From assembly GCF_026343125.1 (NCBI RefSeq), contig NZ_JAPEMB010000001.1, forward strand, positions 5,027,501 through 5,091,500: a stretch of 64,000 bases of DNA, written 5' to 3'. The stretch comes from Streptomyces sp. NBC_00094. Lineage in GTDB: Bacteria > Actinomycetota > Actinomycetes > Streptomycetales > Streptomycetaceae. This document shows, in pieces, positions 24,982 to 33,155 of this stretch. The first letter of the stretch is position 1, and each line of letters starts with the position of its first letter. The translations under genes were made by a program, and so were the position numbers. The notes beneath the pieces are model-generated. The model was not told where the DNA came from. It searched no databases and worked only from the letters and a program-made list of their open reading frames with translations.

Positions 24982-26507
24982 GCTTCCTCCACCTCACCCT
25001 GGCTGCTGCGGGTCTGTACCTCGCGCGTGATCCCCGAGGCGTCCAGGGGCAGCCGCAGCACGAACACCGCGCCGTCCACCGCCCCGTCCTCGCCGACCGA
25101 GTTCGCGGCCGTGATCGAACCGCCGTGGATCAGCGCGTTCTCCATGGCGATCGACAGCCCGAGACCGCTGCCGTCCGACTTCGGCCGGGACGCGCTCGCC
25201 TTGTAGAAGCGGTCGAAGACGTGCGGCAGCACCTCCTCGGGGATGCCGGGGCCGTGGTCGCGGACCGCGATGACCAGCTCGTCGTCCTCCGTACGGACCG
25301 AGACCCGCACCGGCGAACCGCCGTGCTTGAGCGCGTTCCCGATGAGGTTGGCCAGGATCACGTCGAGGCGGCGCGGGTCGAGCGGTGCCACGATCCCGCG
25401 CTCGGCGTCCAGATCGACCGCGTCGAGCCAGGCCCGCGCGTCGATGCACGCGGTGATCTGGTCGGCGATGTCCACCTCGTCGAGGACGAGCCGGGCGGTG
25501 CCCGCGTCGAAGCGGGTCACCTCCATCAGGTTCTCCACCAGGATGTTGAGCCGCCGGGTCTCGCTCACCACCAGCGCCACCGCCGGGGCGATCATCGGGT
25601 CGAGCGAGTCCTGCTCGTCCTCCAGGACCTCGGTGACGGCGGTCAGCGCGGTCAGCGGGGTCCGCAGCTCGTGCGACATGTCGGCCACGAAGCGCCGGCT
25701 GGACTCCTCCCGCGCGCTCATGTCCGCGACCTTCTTCTGCAGCGACTCGGCCGCGCTGTTGAACGTCCGGGTCAGATCGGCGAGTTCGTCCGCGCCGGTG
25801 ACCCGCAGCCGGGTGTCGAGCTTGCCCTCGCCGAGCTGCTTGGCCGCCTCGCCGAGCCGGTGCACAGGACGCAGCACGGTTGTCGCCGCGCCCTGCGCGA
25901 GCAGCACGGAGCCGACCACCGCGAGCGCGGTCGCGATCCCCAACGACCAGGCGAGCGAGTTCAGATCGGCCTTCTCCGCGGCCAGCGACTTGAACATGTA
26001 CCCGGCGGGCCCACCGCCGTCGATCCGCGTCCCGCCGACCAGGTACGGCGTCCCGTCCCGCTCCGTCCGCTGCCAGAACAGGTGGTACGGATACGGGTCG
26101 GCCTCCGTCACCGGCCGCTCGGTGTCCACGGCCTCCCGCAGGGAACGGGGCACGTCGGCCAGGGTGAAGTCGTCCGGGTCCGAGGCGCCGACGATCGGCT
26201 TGCCCACGGCCCGCTCGCCGAGCAGCAGCACCTGGTAGCCCGCGCTGCCGCCGGCCATCTGCTCGGCGGTCCGCCGCAGGTCCTCCTCGGTGGGCCGCAG
26301 CGGCAGCGTCGCCGCCCGGTTCTGCATCTCCTGCCGGAAGTCGTTGAGCGCCCCGTCCTGGGTGCGGGTGAGCACGGCCTCACGGTTGAGCCAGTACGCG
26401 ATGCCGGAGGCGGCGACGGCCGCGGTGAGCGCGACCAGGGCGAAGACGACGACGAGCCGCAGCCGCAGGCTGGAGAGCCGCAGCCGCGCGAGGATCCCCT
26501 TGCTCAC
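24978..26507 (-). CDS. afsQ2: Two-component sensor histidine kinase AfsQ2
   Basis: A 509-residue membrane histidine kinase. First membrane segment near residues 14-36 (LVVVFALVALTAAVAASGIA), an extracellular sensor of about 150 residues, a second membrane segment, HAMP, then the dimerisation helix with His279 in DMSHELRTP and the ATPase domain with NLIGNALKHGG, DHGPGIP and GSGLGLSIA. The GTG start at 26507 overlaps the afsQ1 stop (GTGA). AfsQ1/AfsQ2 control antibiotic production, nitrogen metabolism and development in S. coelicolor, especially on glutamate. The upstream extension of the open frame is the shadow of afsQ1. Confidence 0.92.
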   Translation of the reverse strand: MSKGILARLRLSSLRLRLVVVFALVALTAAVAASGIAYWLNREAVLTRTQDGALNDFRQEMQNRAATLPLRPTEEDLRRTAEQMAGGSAGYQVLLLGERAVGKPIVGASDPDDFTLADVPRSLREAVDTERPVTEADPYPYHLFWQRTERDGTPYLVGGTRIDGGGPAGYMFKSLAAEKADLNSLAWSLGIATALAVVGSVLLAQGAATTVLRPVHRLGEAAKQLGEGKLDTRLRVTGADELADLTRTFNSAAESLQKKVADMSAREESSRRFVADMSHELRTPLTALTAVTEVLEDEQDSLDPMIAPAVALVVSETRRLNILVENLMEVTRFDAGTARLVLDEVDIADQITACIDARAWLDAVDLDAERGIVAPLDPRRLDVILANLIGNALKHGGSPVRVSVRTEDDELVIAVRDHGPGIPEEVLPHVFDRFYKASASRPKSDGSGLGLSIAMENALIHGGSITAANSVGEDGAVDGAVFVLRLPLDASGITREVQTRSSQGEVEEA

Positions 26508-27181
26508 GCAGGAACGTCCAGCCGGTAGCCGACACCCCGGACCGTACGGATGAGCGTCGGCGAGGACGGCACGTCCTCCACCTTGGCGCGCAGCCGCTGC
26601 ACACAGGCGTCGACGAGCCGCGAGTCGCCCAGGTAGTCGTGCTCCCACACGAGCCGCAGCAACTGCTGGCGGGAGAGGGCCTGTCCGGGCCGCCGGCTCA
26701 GCTCCAGGAGCAGCCGCAGCTCGGTCGGGGTGAGCTGCAGGTCCTCGCCGTTCTTGGTGACCGTCATCGCCGACCGGTCGATGACGAGCGAGCCGTAGGT
26801 CGCCGAGTCCGTCGACTCCCGTTCGCCGCGCCGCAGTACCGCCCGGATGCGGGCGTCGAGGACCCGGCCCTGCACCGGCTTCACGACGTAGTCGTCGGCC
26901 CCCGACTCCAGGCCCACGACCACGTCGATGTCGTCGCTGCGCGCGGTCAGCAGGATGATCGGCAACTGGTCGGTGCGGCGGATGCGTCGACAGACCTCGA
27001 AGCCGTCGATGCCGGGCAGCATGACGTCGAGCACGACCAGGTCCGGCCGCTGCTCGCGCAGCAGCAGGAGGCCGTCCTCACCGGTCGCGGCGGTGGCCAC
27101 CCGGTGGCCCTGCCGGGACAGGGAGAGTTCGAGGGCCGTCCGGATGGCGTCGTCGTCCTCGATCAGCAGCAGAAAAGGCAC
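26504..27181 (-). CDS. afsQ1: Two-component response regulator AfsQ1
   Basis: A 225-residue OmpR-type response regulator, exactly the length known for AfsQ1. Receiver domain: acidic pocket LLIEDDD, phosphoacceptor Asp52 in LVVLDVMLPG, Lys in VVKPVQ. The C-terminal winged helix contains LTPTELRLLLELSRRPGQAL and ends GVGYRLDV. GTG start at 27181. It is the first gene of the operon and divergent from sigQ, with its own binding site in the shared promoter region. Confidence 0.93.
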   Translation of the reverse strand: MPFLLLIEDDDAIRTALELSLSRQGHRVATAATGEDGLLLLREQRPDLVVLDVMLPGIDGFEVCRRIRRTDQLPIILLTARSDDIDVVVGLESGADDYVVKPVQGRVLDARIRAVLRRGERESTDSATYGSLVIDRSAMTVTKNGEDLQLTPTELRLLLELSRRPGQALSRQQLLRLVWEHDYLGDSRLVDACVQRLRAKVEDVPSSPTLIRTVRGVGYRLDVPA

Positions 27182-27249
27182 TCGGTCATTCTGTCGCATG
27201 CGGCCGTCCGCGTACGACCGCTCGCGGACTCGCTTCTGTCTCGTCTCCT

Positions 27250-27265
27250 GTGACACGCCTGTGAC
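27250..27265. promoter_or_regulatory. AfsQ1 binding box between afsQ1 and sigQ
   Basis: GTGAC (27250-27254), six bases, GTGAC (27261-27265) matches the published AfsQ1 consensus GTnAC-n6-GTnAC exactly. Its place in the divergent promoter fits control of both sigQ and the afsQ operon. Confidence 0.8.
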
Positions 27266-27350
27266 AGTCGGCGGACACCGCCATGAAGTCCGGCGGGCAG
27301 TCTTCTTGGCACACGGACCGAAACACACTCCAACCGACGGGGGGCGCGAG

Positions 27351-28094
27351 ATGAACGCACTGCACAGCACCACCTCAAGCGCAGTTGTCACGCGTCTCCA
27401 CGACGTCGTACGGAGCACCGAGAAGTCCGGCGCGGACGGGGGCACCTCCCGAATCGGGGGAGGACGGGGGTGCGTCCGCAGCGTCGGGCGTCAGCGCAAG
27501 GCGCCGTACATGGTGGCCGTTGCTGACGGGGGAGCGGCGTACGGGGAGGTCACGGGGGAACGCACGGGCTGTTCGGAGGCCGAGTTCACGGCCTACGTCC
27601 AGGAGCGTCGTGCCTCCCTGTACGCCACCGCCTACCACCTGACCGGTGACCGTTTCGAGGCCGAGGACCTGCTCCAGAGCGCGCTGTTCTCCACGTACCG
27701 CGCCTGGGACCGGATCAGCGACAAGGCCGCGGTCGGCGGGTACCTGCGCCGGACGATGACCAATCTGCACATCAGCGCGTGGCGCCGCCGCAAGCTCAAC
27801 GAGTACCCGACCGAGGAGCTGCCGGAGACGGTCGGCGAGTCGGACGCGATGCGCGGCACGGAGCTGCGCGCGGTGCTCTGGCAGGCGCTGGCCCGGCTGC
27901 CCGAGCTCCAGCGGACGATGCTGGTGCTGCGCTACTACGAGGGCCGGACCGATCCGGAGATCGCGGAGATCCTGGACATCAGTGTCGGCACGGTGAAGTC
28001 GAGCATCTGGCGCTCGCTGCGGCGAATGCGCGAGGACGAGGTGCTGAGCTTCGGCCGTGACGAGGAGGAGTCCTTCGGCGAGCTGGTGGCCTGA
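27351..28094 (+). CDS. sigQ: ECF sigma factor SigQ
   Basis: A 247-residue sigma factor of the SigE-like ECF type. After a ~75-residue leader region, region 2 reads ATAYHLTGDRFEAEDLLQSA and region 4 reads LPELQRTMLVLRYYEGRTD and EIAEILDISVGTVKSSIWRS. Start ATG 27351 has a GGGGGGC tract upstream; a downstream start nearer residue 50 is possible given the poorly conserved leader. SigQ is divergently transcribed from afsQ1 and is its direct target in S. coelicolor. No anti-sigma gene adjoins. Confidence 0.9.
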   Translation: MNALHSTTSSAVVTRLHDVVRSTEKSGADGGTSRIGGGRGCVRSVGRQRKAPYMVAVADGGAAYGEVTGERTGCSEAEFTAYVQERRASLYATAYHLTGDRFEAEDLLQSALFSTYRAWDRISDKAAVGGYLRRTMTNLHISAWRRRKLNEYPTEELPETVGESDAMRGTELRAVLWQALARLPELQRTMLVLRYYEGRTDPEIAEILDISVGTVKSSIWRSLRRMREDEVLSFGRDEEESFGELVA

Positions 28095-28099
28095 AGGTC

Positions 28100-28194
28100 G
28101 GGGGGAACGGGGGAAGGACCCACGGGGGCCCACGGGGGAAACGGGGGCCGTACGGGGTACGGGGGAAAAGGCGCGGGTCGAACGAGCCGGGGGG
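28100..28194 (+). other. Dense run of G-tracts (G-quadruplex potential)
   Basis: Eight tracts of four to six G lie on the + strand within 95 bp (for example 28100-28105, 28109-28113, 28124-28128, 28134-28138, 28143-28147, 28154-28157, 28161-28165, 28189-28194). They are separated by short loops just after the sigQ stop and before the convergent kinase gene. The density is well above the local background even at this GC. Confidence 0.6.
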
Positions 28195-28227
28195 TCTCGT
28201 CCGATCCGCGCTTCCGCGTTTCCGCGT

Positions 28228-28860
28228 CTACGGGCGGGCGGCCGGCGTGCGGTGGCGGCCCGCCGCCGCGGCGGCCAGGCGGCCCAGGGCCTCGTCCCTG
28301 GCACAGGGGTGGGCACCCAGCTCCGCCTGATGGGCCACGATCGCCCGCTCGGCGCGCATCAGGCGCCAGCCGCGGCGCAGCAGGAACGGCACGGACTTGC
28401 GGCCCTCCCTGAGGTCCCGGGCGAGCCGGCGCCGGAAGGTCGTCGAGGGGCGGCCGCGCAGGCAGAGCGCGTCGGCGAGGACGTCCAGCTCACGGCAGCG
28501 GGAGACGATCTCGGCAGCGAAGATGCCCTCCGCCACGAAGAGCGGGGTCCGCTCGATGTCGAGCCGATCGTGGCCCACCCGGGAGCTGGTGGCGATGTCG
28601 TACACGGGGACGTCGGTCCGTCCCGTACGGCACAGCTCGACGATGGCGGCGACGGCGGCGTCCGCGTCCCAGGACCGTGGGGAGTCCCAGTCGATGTCCG
28701 AGCTGCCGTCGACGAGCGGGAGCGACGGGTCGTCGCACTCCTTGTAGAAGTCGTCGAGGCGCAGGACCGGGAGGCCGGTGACGGCGGCGAGGGACGACTT
28801 GCCGGAGCCGGAGGGGCCGGCGAGCAGGACGACGCGGGTCGAAATCGGTAGGGAACTCAC
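28228..28860 (-). CDS. Uridine-kinase-like P-loop protein
   Basis: A 210-residue P-loop NTPase related to uridine kinases. Walker A is GPSGSGKSS near residues 13-21, followed by LDDFYKECDD, where the uridine-kinase family has its catalytic Asp and substrate segment. It would phosphorylate uridine or cytidine to the 5'-monophosphate, or a similar substrate. GTG 28860 was chosen because the P-loop then lies at the usual distance; an ATG at 28929 would add 23 residues. No shared operator is seen upstream. Convergent with sigQ. Confidence 0.8.
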   Translation of the reverse strand: MSSLPISTRVVLLAGPSGSGKSSLAAVTGLPVLRLDDFYKECDDPSLPLVDGSSDIDWDSPRSWDADAAVAAIVELCRTGRTDVPVYDIATSSRVGHDRLDIERTPLFVAEGIFAAEIVSRCRELDVLADALCLRGRPSTTFRRRLARDLREGRKSVPFLLRRGWRLMRAERAIVAHQAELGAHPCARDEALGRLAAAAAGRHRTPAARP

Positions 28861-28978
28861 GGGACACCAGTGTGAACCATTACCCCGTGCGGTGGACCCC
28901 CGAGGAAGGCCGTTGGTATCGAGCATCACACCTCAACTACTGTCGGTGTCCGCCCGATCACCCCCCGGAAGGACCATC

Positions 28979-29380
28979 ATGGCGCGTCACGCAGAACCCC
29001 GGACCCCCCGCCGCAACGCCCTGCTCAAGGCCGGGCTGACCGTCACGGCCGCGGGTGCCGCGGTGCTCGGCGCGGGTGCGGCGGCCCAGGCGGTCGCCCC
29101 GGTGCCGCTGCCCGTCGACTCGCTGACCCGGACGGACGCCGCCGCGGCCGGGGCGGGCGCGCTGTCGGGCGTGACCCATGGCGTGGGCCCGCTGACCCGA
29201 CTCCAGCTGGACCCGCTGGCCAAGACGGGCGTCGACCCGCTGGCCAACGGCCTCGGCACCCAGGTCGCCGACTTCAAGCCGGTCGGCACCAACCTGGTGA
29301 CCGACCACCTGACGCAGGGCGGCGCGATCGCCGATCTGCCGGTGGCCGGTCCGCTGACGCAGGGGCTGCTTCCCGGTTAG
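28979..29380 (+). CDS. Small secreted protein, paralogue-like to 22841-23206
   Basis: A 133-residue exported protein: basic N terminus, hydrophobic signal segment (AGLTVTAAGAAVLGAGAAA), mature start near AVAPVPLPVDSLTR. The mature part is rich in Gly, Leu and Pro with PLTRLQLDPLAK- and LPVAGPLTQGLLPG-like motifs and no Cys. Its layout parallels the protein at 22841-23206 on the other side of the afsQ/sigQ genes. ATG 28979 with GGAAGGA upstream. Function unknown. Confidence 0.75.
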   Translation: MARHAEPRTPRRNALLKAGLTVTAAGAAVLGAGAAAQAVAPVPLPVDSLTRTDAAAAGAGALSGVTHGVGPLTRLQLDPLAKTGVDPLANGLGTQVADFKPVGTNLVTDHLTQGGAIADLPVAGPLTQGLLPG

Positions 29381-29390
29381 GTCCGGAGGC

Positions 29391-30725
29391 TCAGCGCCGG
29401 GCGCGTCGCAGCCAGGCCGTCGCCGCGCTCGGCTGCTTCAGGCGCGCGCGCCACGGGCCGGCCGCCCGCAGCAGATGGACGAGGACCGGGCCCTCGGGCA
29501 GTGAAAGGCTCTCCCGGCGCCTGCCGATCTGGTTGATGTACGGCCGCAGGGAGTCCGGGAGGGTCGTGGGGTCGTCGTGCCCCGCCAGGTCGTAGGAGTC
29601 GACGATGAAGTTGCTGCTGCCGCGGTAGTGGAAGGCGACGTCGGTCGGCCCTCCCGTGTGCAGCAGGACGTTCGGGCCCCAGGACTCCATCGTCTCTTCC
29701 GTCAGGAGCTGGGCCGCCGCCAGCGGCAGGACCCGCGCCTGCCAGGGCCCGTCCGCTCTCAGCTTCATCCGGAGTCGTCCGGTCTCGGGGACGACGTGGA
29801 GCAGGCGGCCCCGGAAGTCCTGTTCCGTGCTGTTGACGAGGAGGTCCATCTCCTTGTTCTCCGGGCCGAGGGTCCACACGCCGGTGTAACCGTCGGTCTT
29901 GAGGGTGAGTTCGACCATGACCGGGCCCGGCGGGAGGTCCTCGACGTCGAGGACCGCGTTGCCCGGGCCGGAGAGCGTGCGCGGCTCGAAGACGGCCCCG
30001 AACGTCCAGCCGGACGGGCCTTGCGCGACGGGCGGGTACGCGTACGGGACGGGGTCCGGGGTCCGGGAAGGGACCTGGAGCTTGGCGGGGGCCGGGAGGG
30101 GGGTCGGAACGGGGGCCTGGGCCGGGACCGGGACCTGTGGCGCTTCCGGCGTCCGCGTCTCGGCCTCCGCCGCCTCCGCCTCCGCCGGGGAATCCTCCGG
30201 CGGTGCCTCCGCCGCCTCCTCCGCCACGTCCACGCCGTGGTCCGCCGCCAGGCCGACGAGGCCGTCCAGGTAACCCTGGCCCACCGCGCGGAACTTCCAG
30301 CCGCCCGCGCGCCGGTACAGCTCCGCGAGGACCATCGCCGTCTCGCCGCCCGCTTCGGTCACCTCGTACCCGACGACCGTCGTGCCGTCCGGCCCGAGGA
30401 CCCGTACGGACAGGTCGCGTACGTCCCGCAGCGCGCCGCCCTCCGTCGACGCGACCACGAGGACGCGGGAGATCTCCTGCTCGACGCCCGTGAGGTCGGC
30501 GTCCACCCAGACCGTGCCGTCCTCGCCGCCGTCCCCACCGTCGGAGAGCCGTACGGCGCCCGACGGGTGGACCGGGGCGCCGTCGAAGACGATGTCCGCG
30601 TCCCCCCGGACCCTGCCCCGCTCCGTCACGAGCAGTGCCGCCACGTCGATGTCGTTCCGGACGGCGACGCGCAGCACGGCCGTCGGGACGAAGACGTTGT
30701 CTCCCTTGATCAATCCCCTCATCAT
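29391..30725 (-). CDS. TerD-family protein with Pro/Ala/Glu linker and second domain
   Basis: A 444-residue cytoplasmic protein. Residues 1-180 form a TerD domain (LIKGDNVFVP, VWVDADLTGVEQEISRVLVV, and WKFRAVGQGY near the end). A linker of about 60 residues is very rich in Ala, Glu and Pro, and a C-terminal region of about 210 residues (GPSGWTFGAVFEPRTLSGPG...) is of unknown fold. TerD proteins bind calcium and are linked to tellurite and general stress resistance; Streptomyces has many. Adjacent ATGs at 30725 and 30722 can start it; neither has a strong ribosome site. Confidence 0.85.
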   Translation of the reverse strand: MMRGLIKGDNVFVPTAVLRVAVRNDIDVAALLVTERGRVRGDADIVFDGAPVHPSGAVRLSDGGDGGEDGTVWVDADLTGVEQEISRVLVVASTEGGALRDVRDLSVRVLGPDGTTVVGYEVTEAGGETAMVLAELYRRAGGWKFRAVGQGYLDGLVGLAADHGVDVAEEAAEAPPEDSPAEAEAAEAETRTPEAPQVPVPAQAPVPTPLPAPAKLQVPSRTPDPVPYAYPPVAQGPSGWTFGAVFEPRTLSGPGNAVLDVEDLPPGPVMVELTLKTDGYTGVWTLGPENKEMDLLVNSTEQDFRGRLLHVVPETGRLRMKLRADGPWQARVLPLAAAQLLTEETMESWGPNVLLHTGGPTDVAFHYRGSSNFIVDSYDLAGHDDPTTLPDSLRPYINQIGRRRESLSLPEGPVLVHLLRAAGPWRARLKQPSAATAWLRRARR

Positions 30726-30766
30726 GAGCGGATCTTGCAGTCGGCCGGGTGCGCGGGGCAAGAGCC

Positions 30767-30800
30767 GACGGCCCCCGGGTGCGTACACCCGGGGGCCGTC
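30767..30800 (-). terminator. Terminator of the deoC-ALDH operon
   Basis: Perfect 15-bp arms GACGGCCCCCGGGTG (30767-30781) and CACCCGGGGGCCGTC (30786-30800) around CGTA, 25 bases beyond the stop of the last ALDH-like gene. Confidence 0.8.
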
Positions 30801-30824
30801 GTCGCGCTGTCGGCGGGAGCCGGA

Positions 30825-31721
30825 CTAGTAGGAGGAGCCCGAGGCTCCCAGGCTGCCCGTCGGGTGCCAGACCGTCTTCGTCTCCAGGAACGCGGTCATG
30901 CGGTCCGTGCCGGGGGACTCCGCGAAGTCCTCGGTACGGGGGCGCAGCACGCGCTTCAGGTTGTCCGCCGCCGCGATCTCCAGGTCACGGGCGAGGTCCG
31001 CGTCCGCGGCGCCCGTCAGGTCGATCGCGTTGACGTCCTGGTGGGCCGCGAGGTGCGGGCCCATCTCGGAGGCCTTGCCGGAGAGGATGTTGACGACACC
31101 GCCCGGCAGGTCGGAGGTGGCGAGCACCTCGCCGAGCGAGAGCGCCGGCAGCGGGGACTTCTCGCTCGCGATCACGACGGCCGTGTTGCCCGTCGCGATC
31201 ACCGGGGCGATCACCGAGACCAGGCCCAGGAAGGACGAGTCCTGCGGGGCCACGACCGTGACGACACCGGTCGGCTCGGGGGAGGAGAGGTTGAAGTACG
31301 GGCCGGCCACCGGGTTGGCACCGCCCACGATCTGGGCGATCTTGTCCGTCCAGCCCGCGTACCAGACCCAGCGGTCGATGGCCGCGTCGACGACCACGGC
31401 AGCCTTCGACTTCGACAGGCCCTCCGCGTCCGCGACCTCGCGGACGAACTGCTCCCGGCGGCCCTCCAGCATCTCGGCGACGCGGTAGAGGATCTGGCCG
31501 CGGTTGTACGCGGTCGCGCCGGCCCAGCCGCCGAAGGCCTTGCGGGCGGCGACGACCGCGTCACGGGCGTCCTTGCGGGAGGAGAGGGGCACGTTCGCCA
31601 GCCACTTGCCCTTGGAGTCCGACACCTCGTACACCCGGCCGCTCTCGGAGCGGGGGAACTTGCCCCCGACGTACAGCTTGTAGGTCTTGAAGACGCTCAG
31701 ACGCGTGGTCGATTCAGACAT
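30825..31721 (-). CDS. Truncated ALDH-like protein without catalytic Cys
   Basis: A 298-residue protein with the N-terminal, NAD-binding part of the aldehyde dehydrogenase fold (ARDAVVAARKAFGGWAG, NPVAGPYFNLSSPEP, PGGVVNILSG). It ends shortly after the strand that in true ALDHs reads FTGS (here DLTGAADADLARDLE). The catalytic Cys loop, the Glu motif and the whole C-terminal half are missing. The reading frame is clean, so this is not a recent frameshift. It overlaps the full-length ALDH gene by 8 bases and probably makes a partner or regulator of it. I recall a similar short ALDH beside deoC in other Streptomyces. Confidence 0.82.
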   Translation of the reverse strand: MSESTTRLSVFKTYKLYVGGKFPRSESGRVYEVSDSKGKWLANVPLSSRKDARDAVVAARKAFGGWAGATAYNRGQILYRVAEMLEGRREQFVREVADAEGLSKSKAAVVVDAAIDRWVWYAGWTDKIAQIVGGANPVAGPYFNLSSPEPTGVVTVVAPQDSSFLGLVSVIAPVIATGNTAVVIASEKSPLPALSLGEVLATSDLPGGVVNILSGKASEMGPHLAAHQDVNAIDLTGAADADLARDLEIAAADNLKRVLRPRTEDFAESPGTDRMTAFLETKTVWHPTGSLGASGSSY

Positions 31722-33150
31722 CGAGGTAGGCCTCCAGGCCGTGGCGACCGCCCTCGCGGCCGAAGCCCGACTCCTTGTACCCGCCGAAGGGCGAGGTGGG
31801 GTCGAACTTGTTGAACGTGTTGGCCCAGACGACACCGGCGCGGAGCTTGGACGCGACCGCCAGGATGCGGGAGCCCTTCTCCGTCCAGATGCCGGCGGAG
31901 AGGCCGTACTGGCTGTTGTTGGCCTTCGCGACGGCCTCGTCCGGGGTACGGAACGTCAGCACCGACAGGACCGGGCCGAAGATCTCGTCGCGGGCCACCG
32001 TGTGCGCCTGCGTGACGCCCGTGAAGAGCGTCGGGGCGAACCAGTAACCGGCCGACGGCATGTCGCACGCGGCGGTCCAGCGCTCGGCGCCCTCCGCCTC
32101 GCCCTGCTCCACCAGCGAGGTGATGCGGGCCAGCTGCTCGGAGGAGTTGATGGCGCCGATGTCGGTGTTCTTGTCCAGCGGGTCGCCGAGGCGGAGCGTG
32201 GACAGGCGGCGCTTCAGGCTGTCGAGCAGCTCGTCGTGGATCGACTCCTGGACCAGCAGGCGCGAGCCCGCGCAGCAGACCTGGCCCTGGTTGAAGAAGA
32301 TGCCCGTGACGATGCCCTCGACGGCCTGGTCGATGGGGGCGTCGTCGAAGACGATGTTGGCGCCCTTGCCGCCGAGCTCCAGGGTCACCTTCTTGTCGGT
32401 GCCGGCGATCGAGCGGGCGATGGCCTTGCCGACGGCGGTCGACCCGGTGAAGGCGACCTTGTTGACGTCCGGGTGCTCGACCAGCGCGGCGCCGGTCTCC
32501 CCGTACCCGGGAAGGATGTTGACGACGCCCTTCGGCAGCCCGGCCTGGCGGCAGATGTCCGCGAAGAACAGGGCGGTCAGCGGGGTCGTCTCGGCCGGCT
32601 TCAGGACGACGGTGTTGCCCGTCGCGAGGGCCGGGGCGATCTTCCACGCCAGCATGAGCAGCGGGAAGTTCCACGGGATGACCTGGCCGGCCACGCCCAG
32701 CGGGCGCGGGTTCGCGCCGTAGCCCGCGTGGTCGAGCTTGTCGGCCCAGCCCGCGTAGTAGAAGAAGTGCGCCGCGACCAGCGGGAGGTCCGCGTCGCGG
32801 GTCTCCTTGATCGGCTTGCCGTTGTCCAGGGTCTCCAGGACGGCCAGCTCGCGGCTGCGCTCCTGGATGATCCGGGCGATCCGGAAGAGGTACTTGGCGC
32901 GCTCGGAGCCGGGCAGCGCCGACCACTTCTCGAAGGCCTTGCGGGCCGCCTTCACCGCGCGGTCCACGTCCTCGGCGCCCGCCTGGGCGATCTCGGACAG
33001 GACCTCCTCGGTGGAGGGGGAGACGGTCTTGAAGACCTTGCCGTCGGCCGCCTCGACGAACTCGCCGTCGATGAACAGGCCGTAGGAGGGGGCGATGTCG
33101 ACGACGGACCGGGACTCGGGCGCCGGCGCGTACTCGAATGCAGATGCCAT
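31714..33150 (-). CDS. Aldehyde dehydrogenase
   Basis: A 478-residue NAD(P)-dependent aldehyde dehydrogenase of normal length. Catalytic residues are in place: VTLELGGKGAN (general base Glu) and FFNQGQVCCAGSR (nucleophile Cys), with GSTAVGKAIA for cofactor binding. It starts 5 bases after the deoC stop. DeoC releases acetaldehyde and glyceraldehyde-3-phosphate, so oxidation of acetaldehyde to acetate is the most economical role. Third member of the operon is the truncated ALDH-like gene. Confidence 0.93.
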   Translation of the reverse strand: MASAFEYAPAPESRSVVDIAPSYGLFIDGEFVEAADGKVFKTVSPSTEEVLSEIAQAGAEDVDRAVKAARKAFEKWSALPGSERAKYLFRIARIIQERSRELAVLETLDNGKPIKETRDADLPLVAAHFFYYAGWADKLDHAGYGANPRPLGVAGQVIPWNFPLLMLAWKIAPALATGNTVVLKPAETTPLTALFFADICRQAGLPKGVVNILPGYGETGAALVEHPDVNKVAFTGSTAVGKAIARSIAGTDKKVTLELGGKGANIVFDDAPIDQAVEGIVTGIFFNQGQVCCAGSRLLVQESIHDELLDSLKRRLSTLRLGDPLDKNTDIGAINSSEQLARITSLVEQGEAEGAERWTAACDMPSAGYWFAPTLFTGVTQAHTVARDEIFGPVLSVLTFRTPDEAVAKANNSQYGLSAGIWTEKGSRILAVASKLRAGVVWANTFNKFDPTSPFGGYKESGFGREGGRHGLEAYLDV

Positions 33151-33155
33151 GTTGA

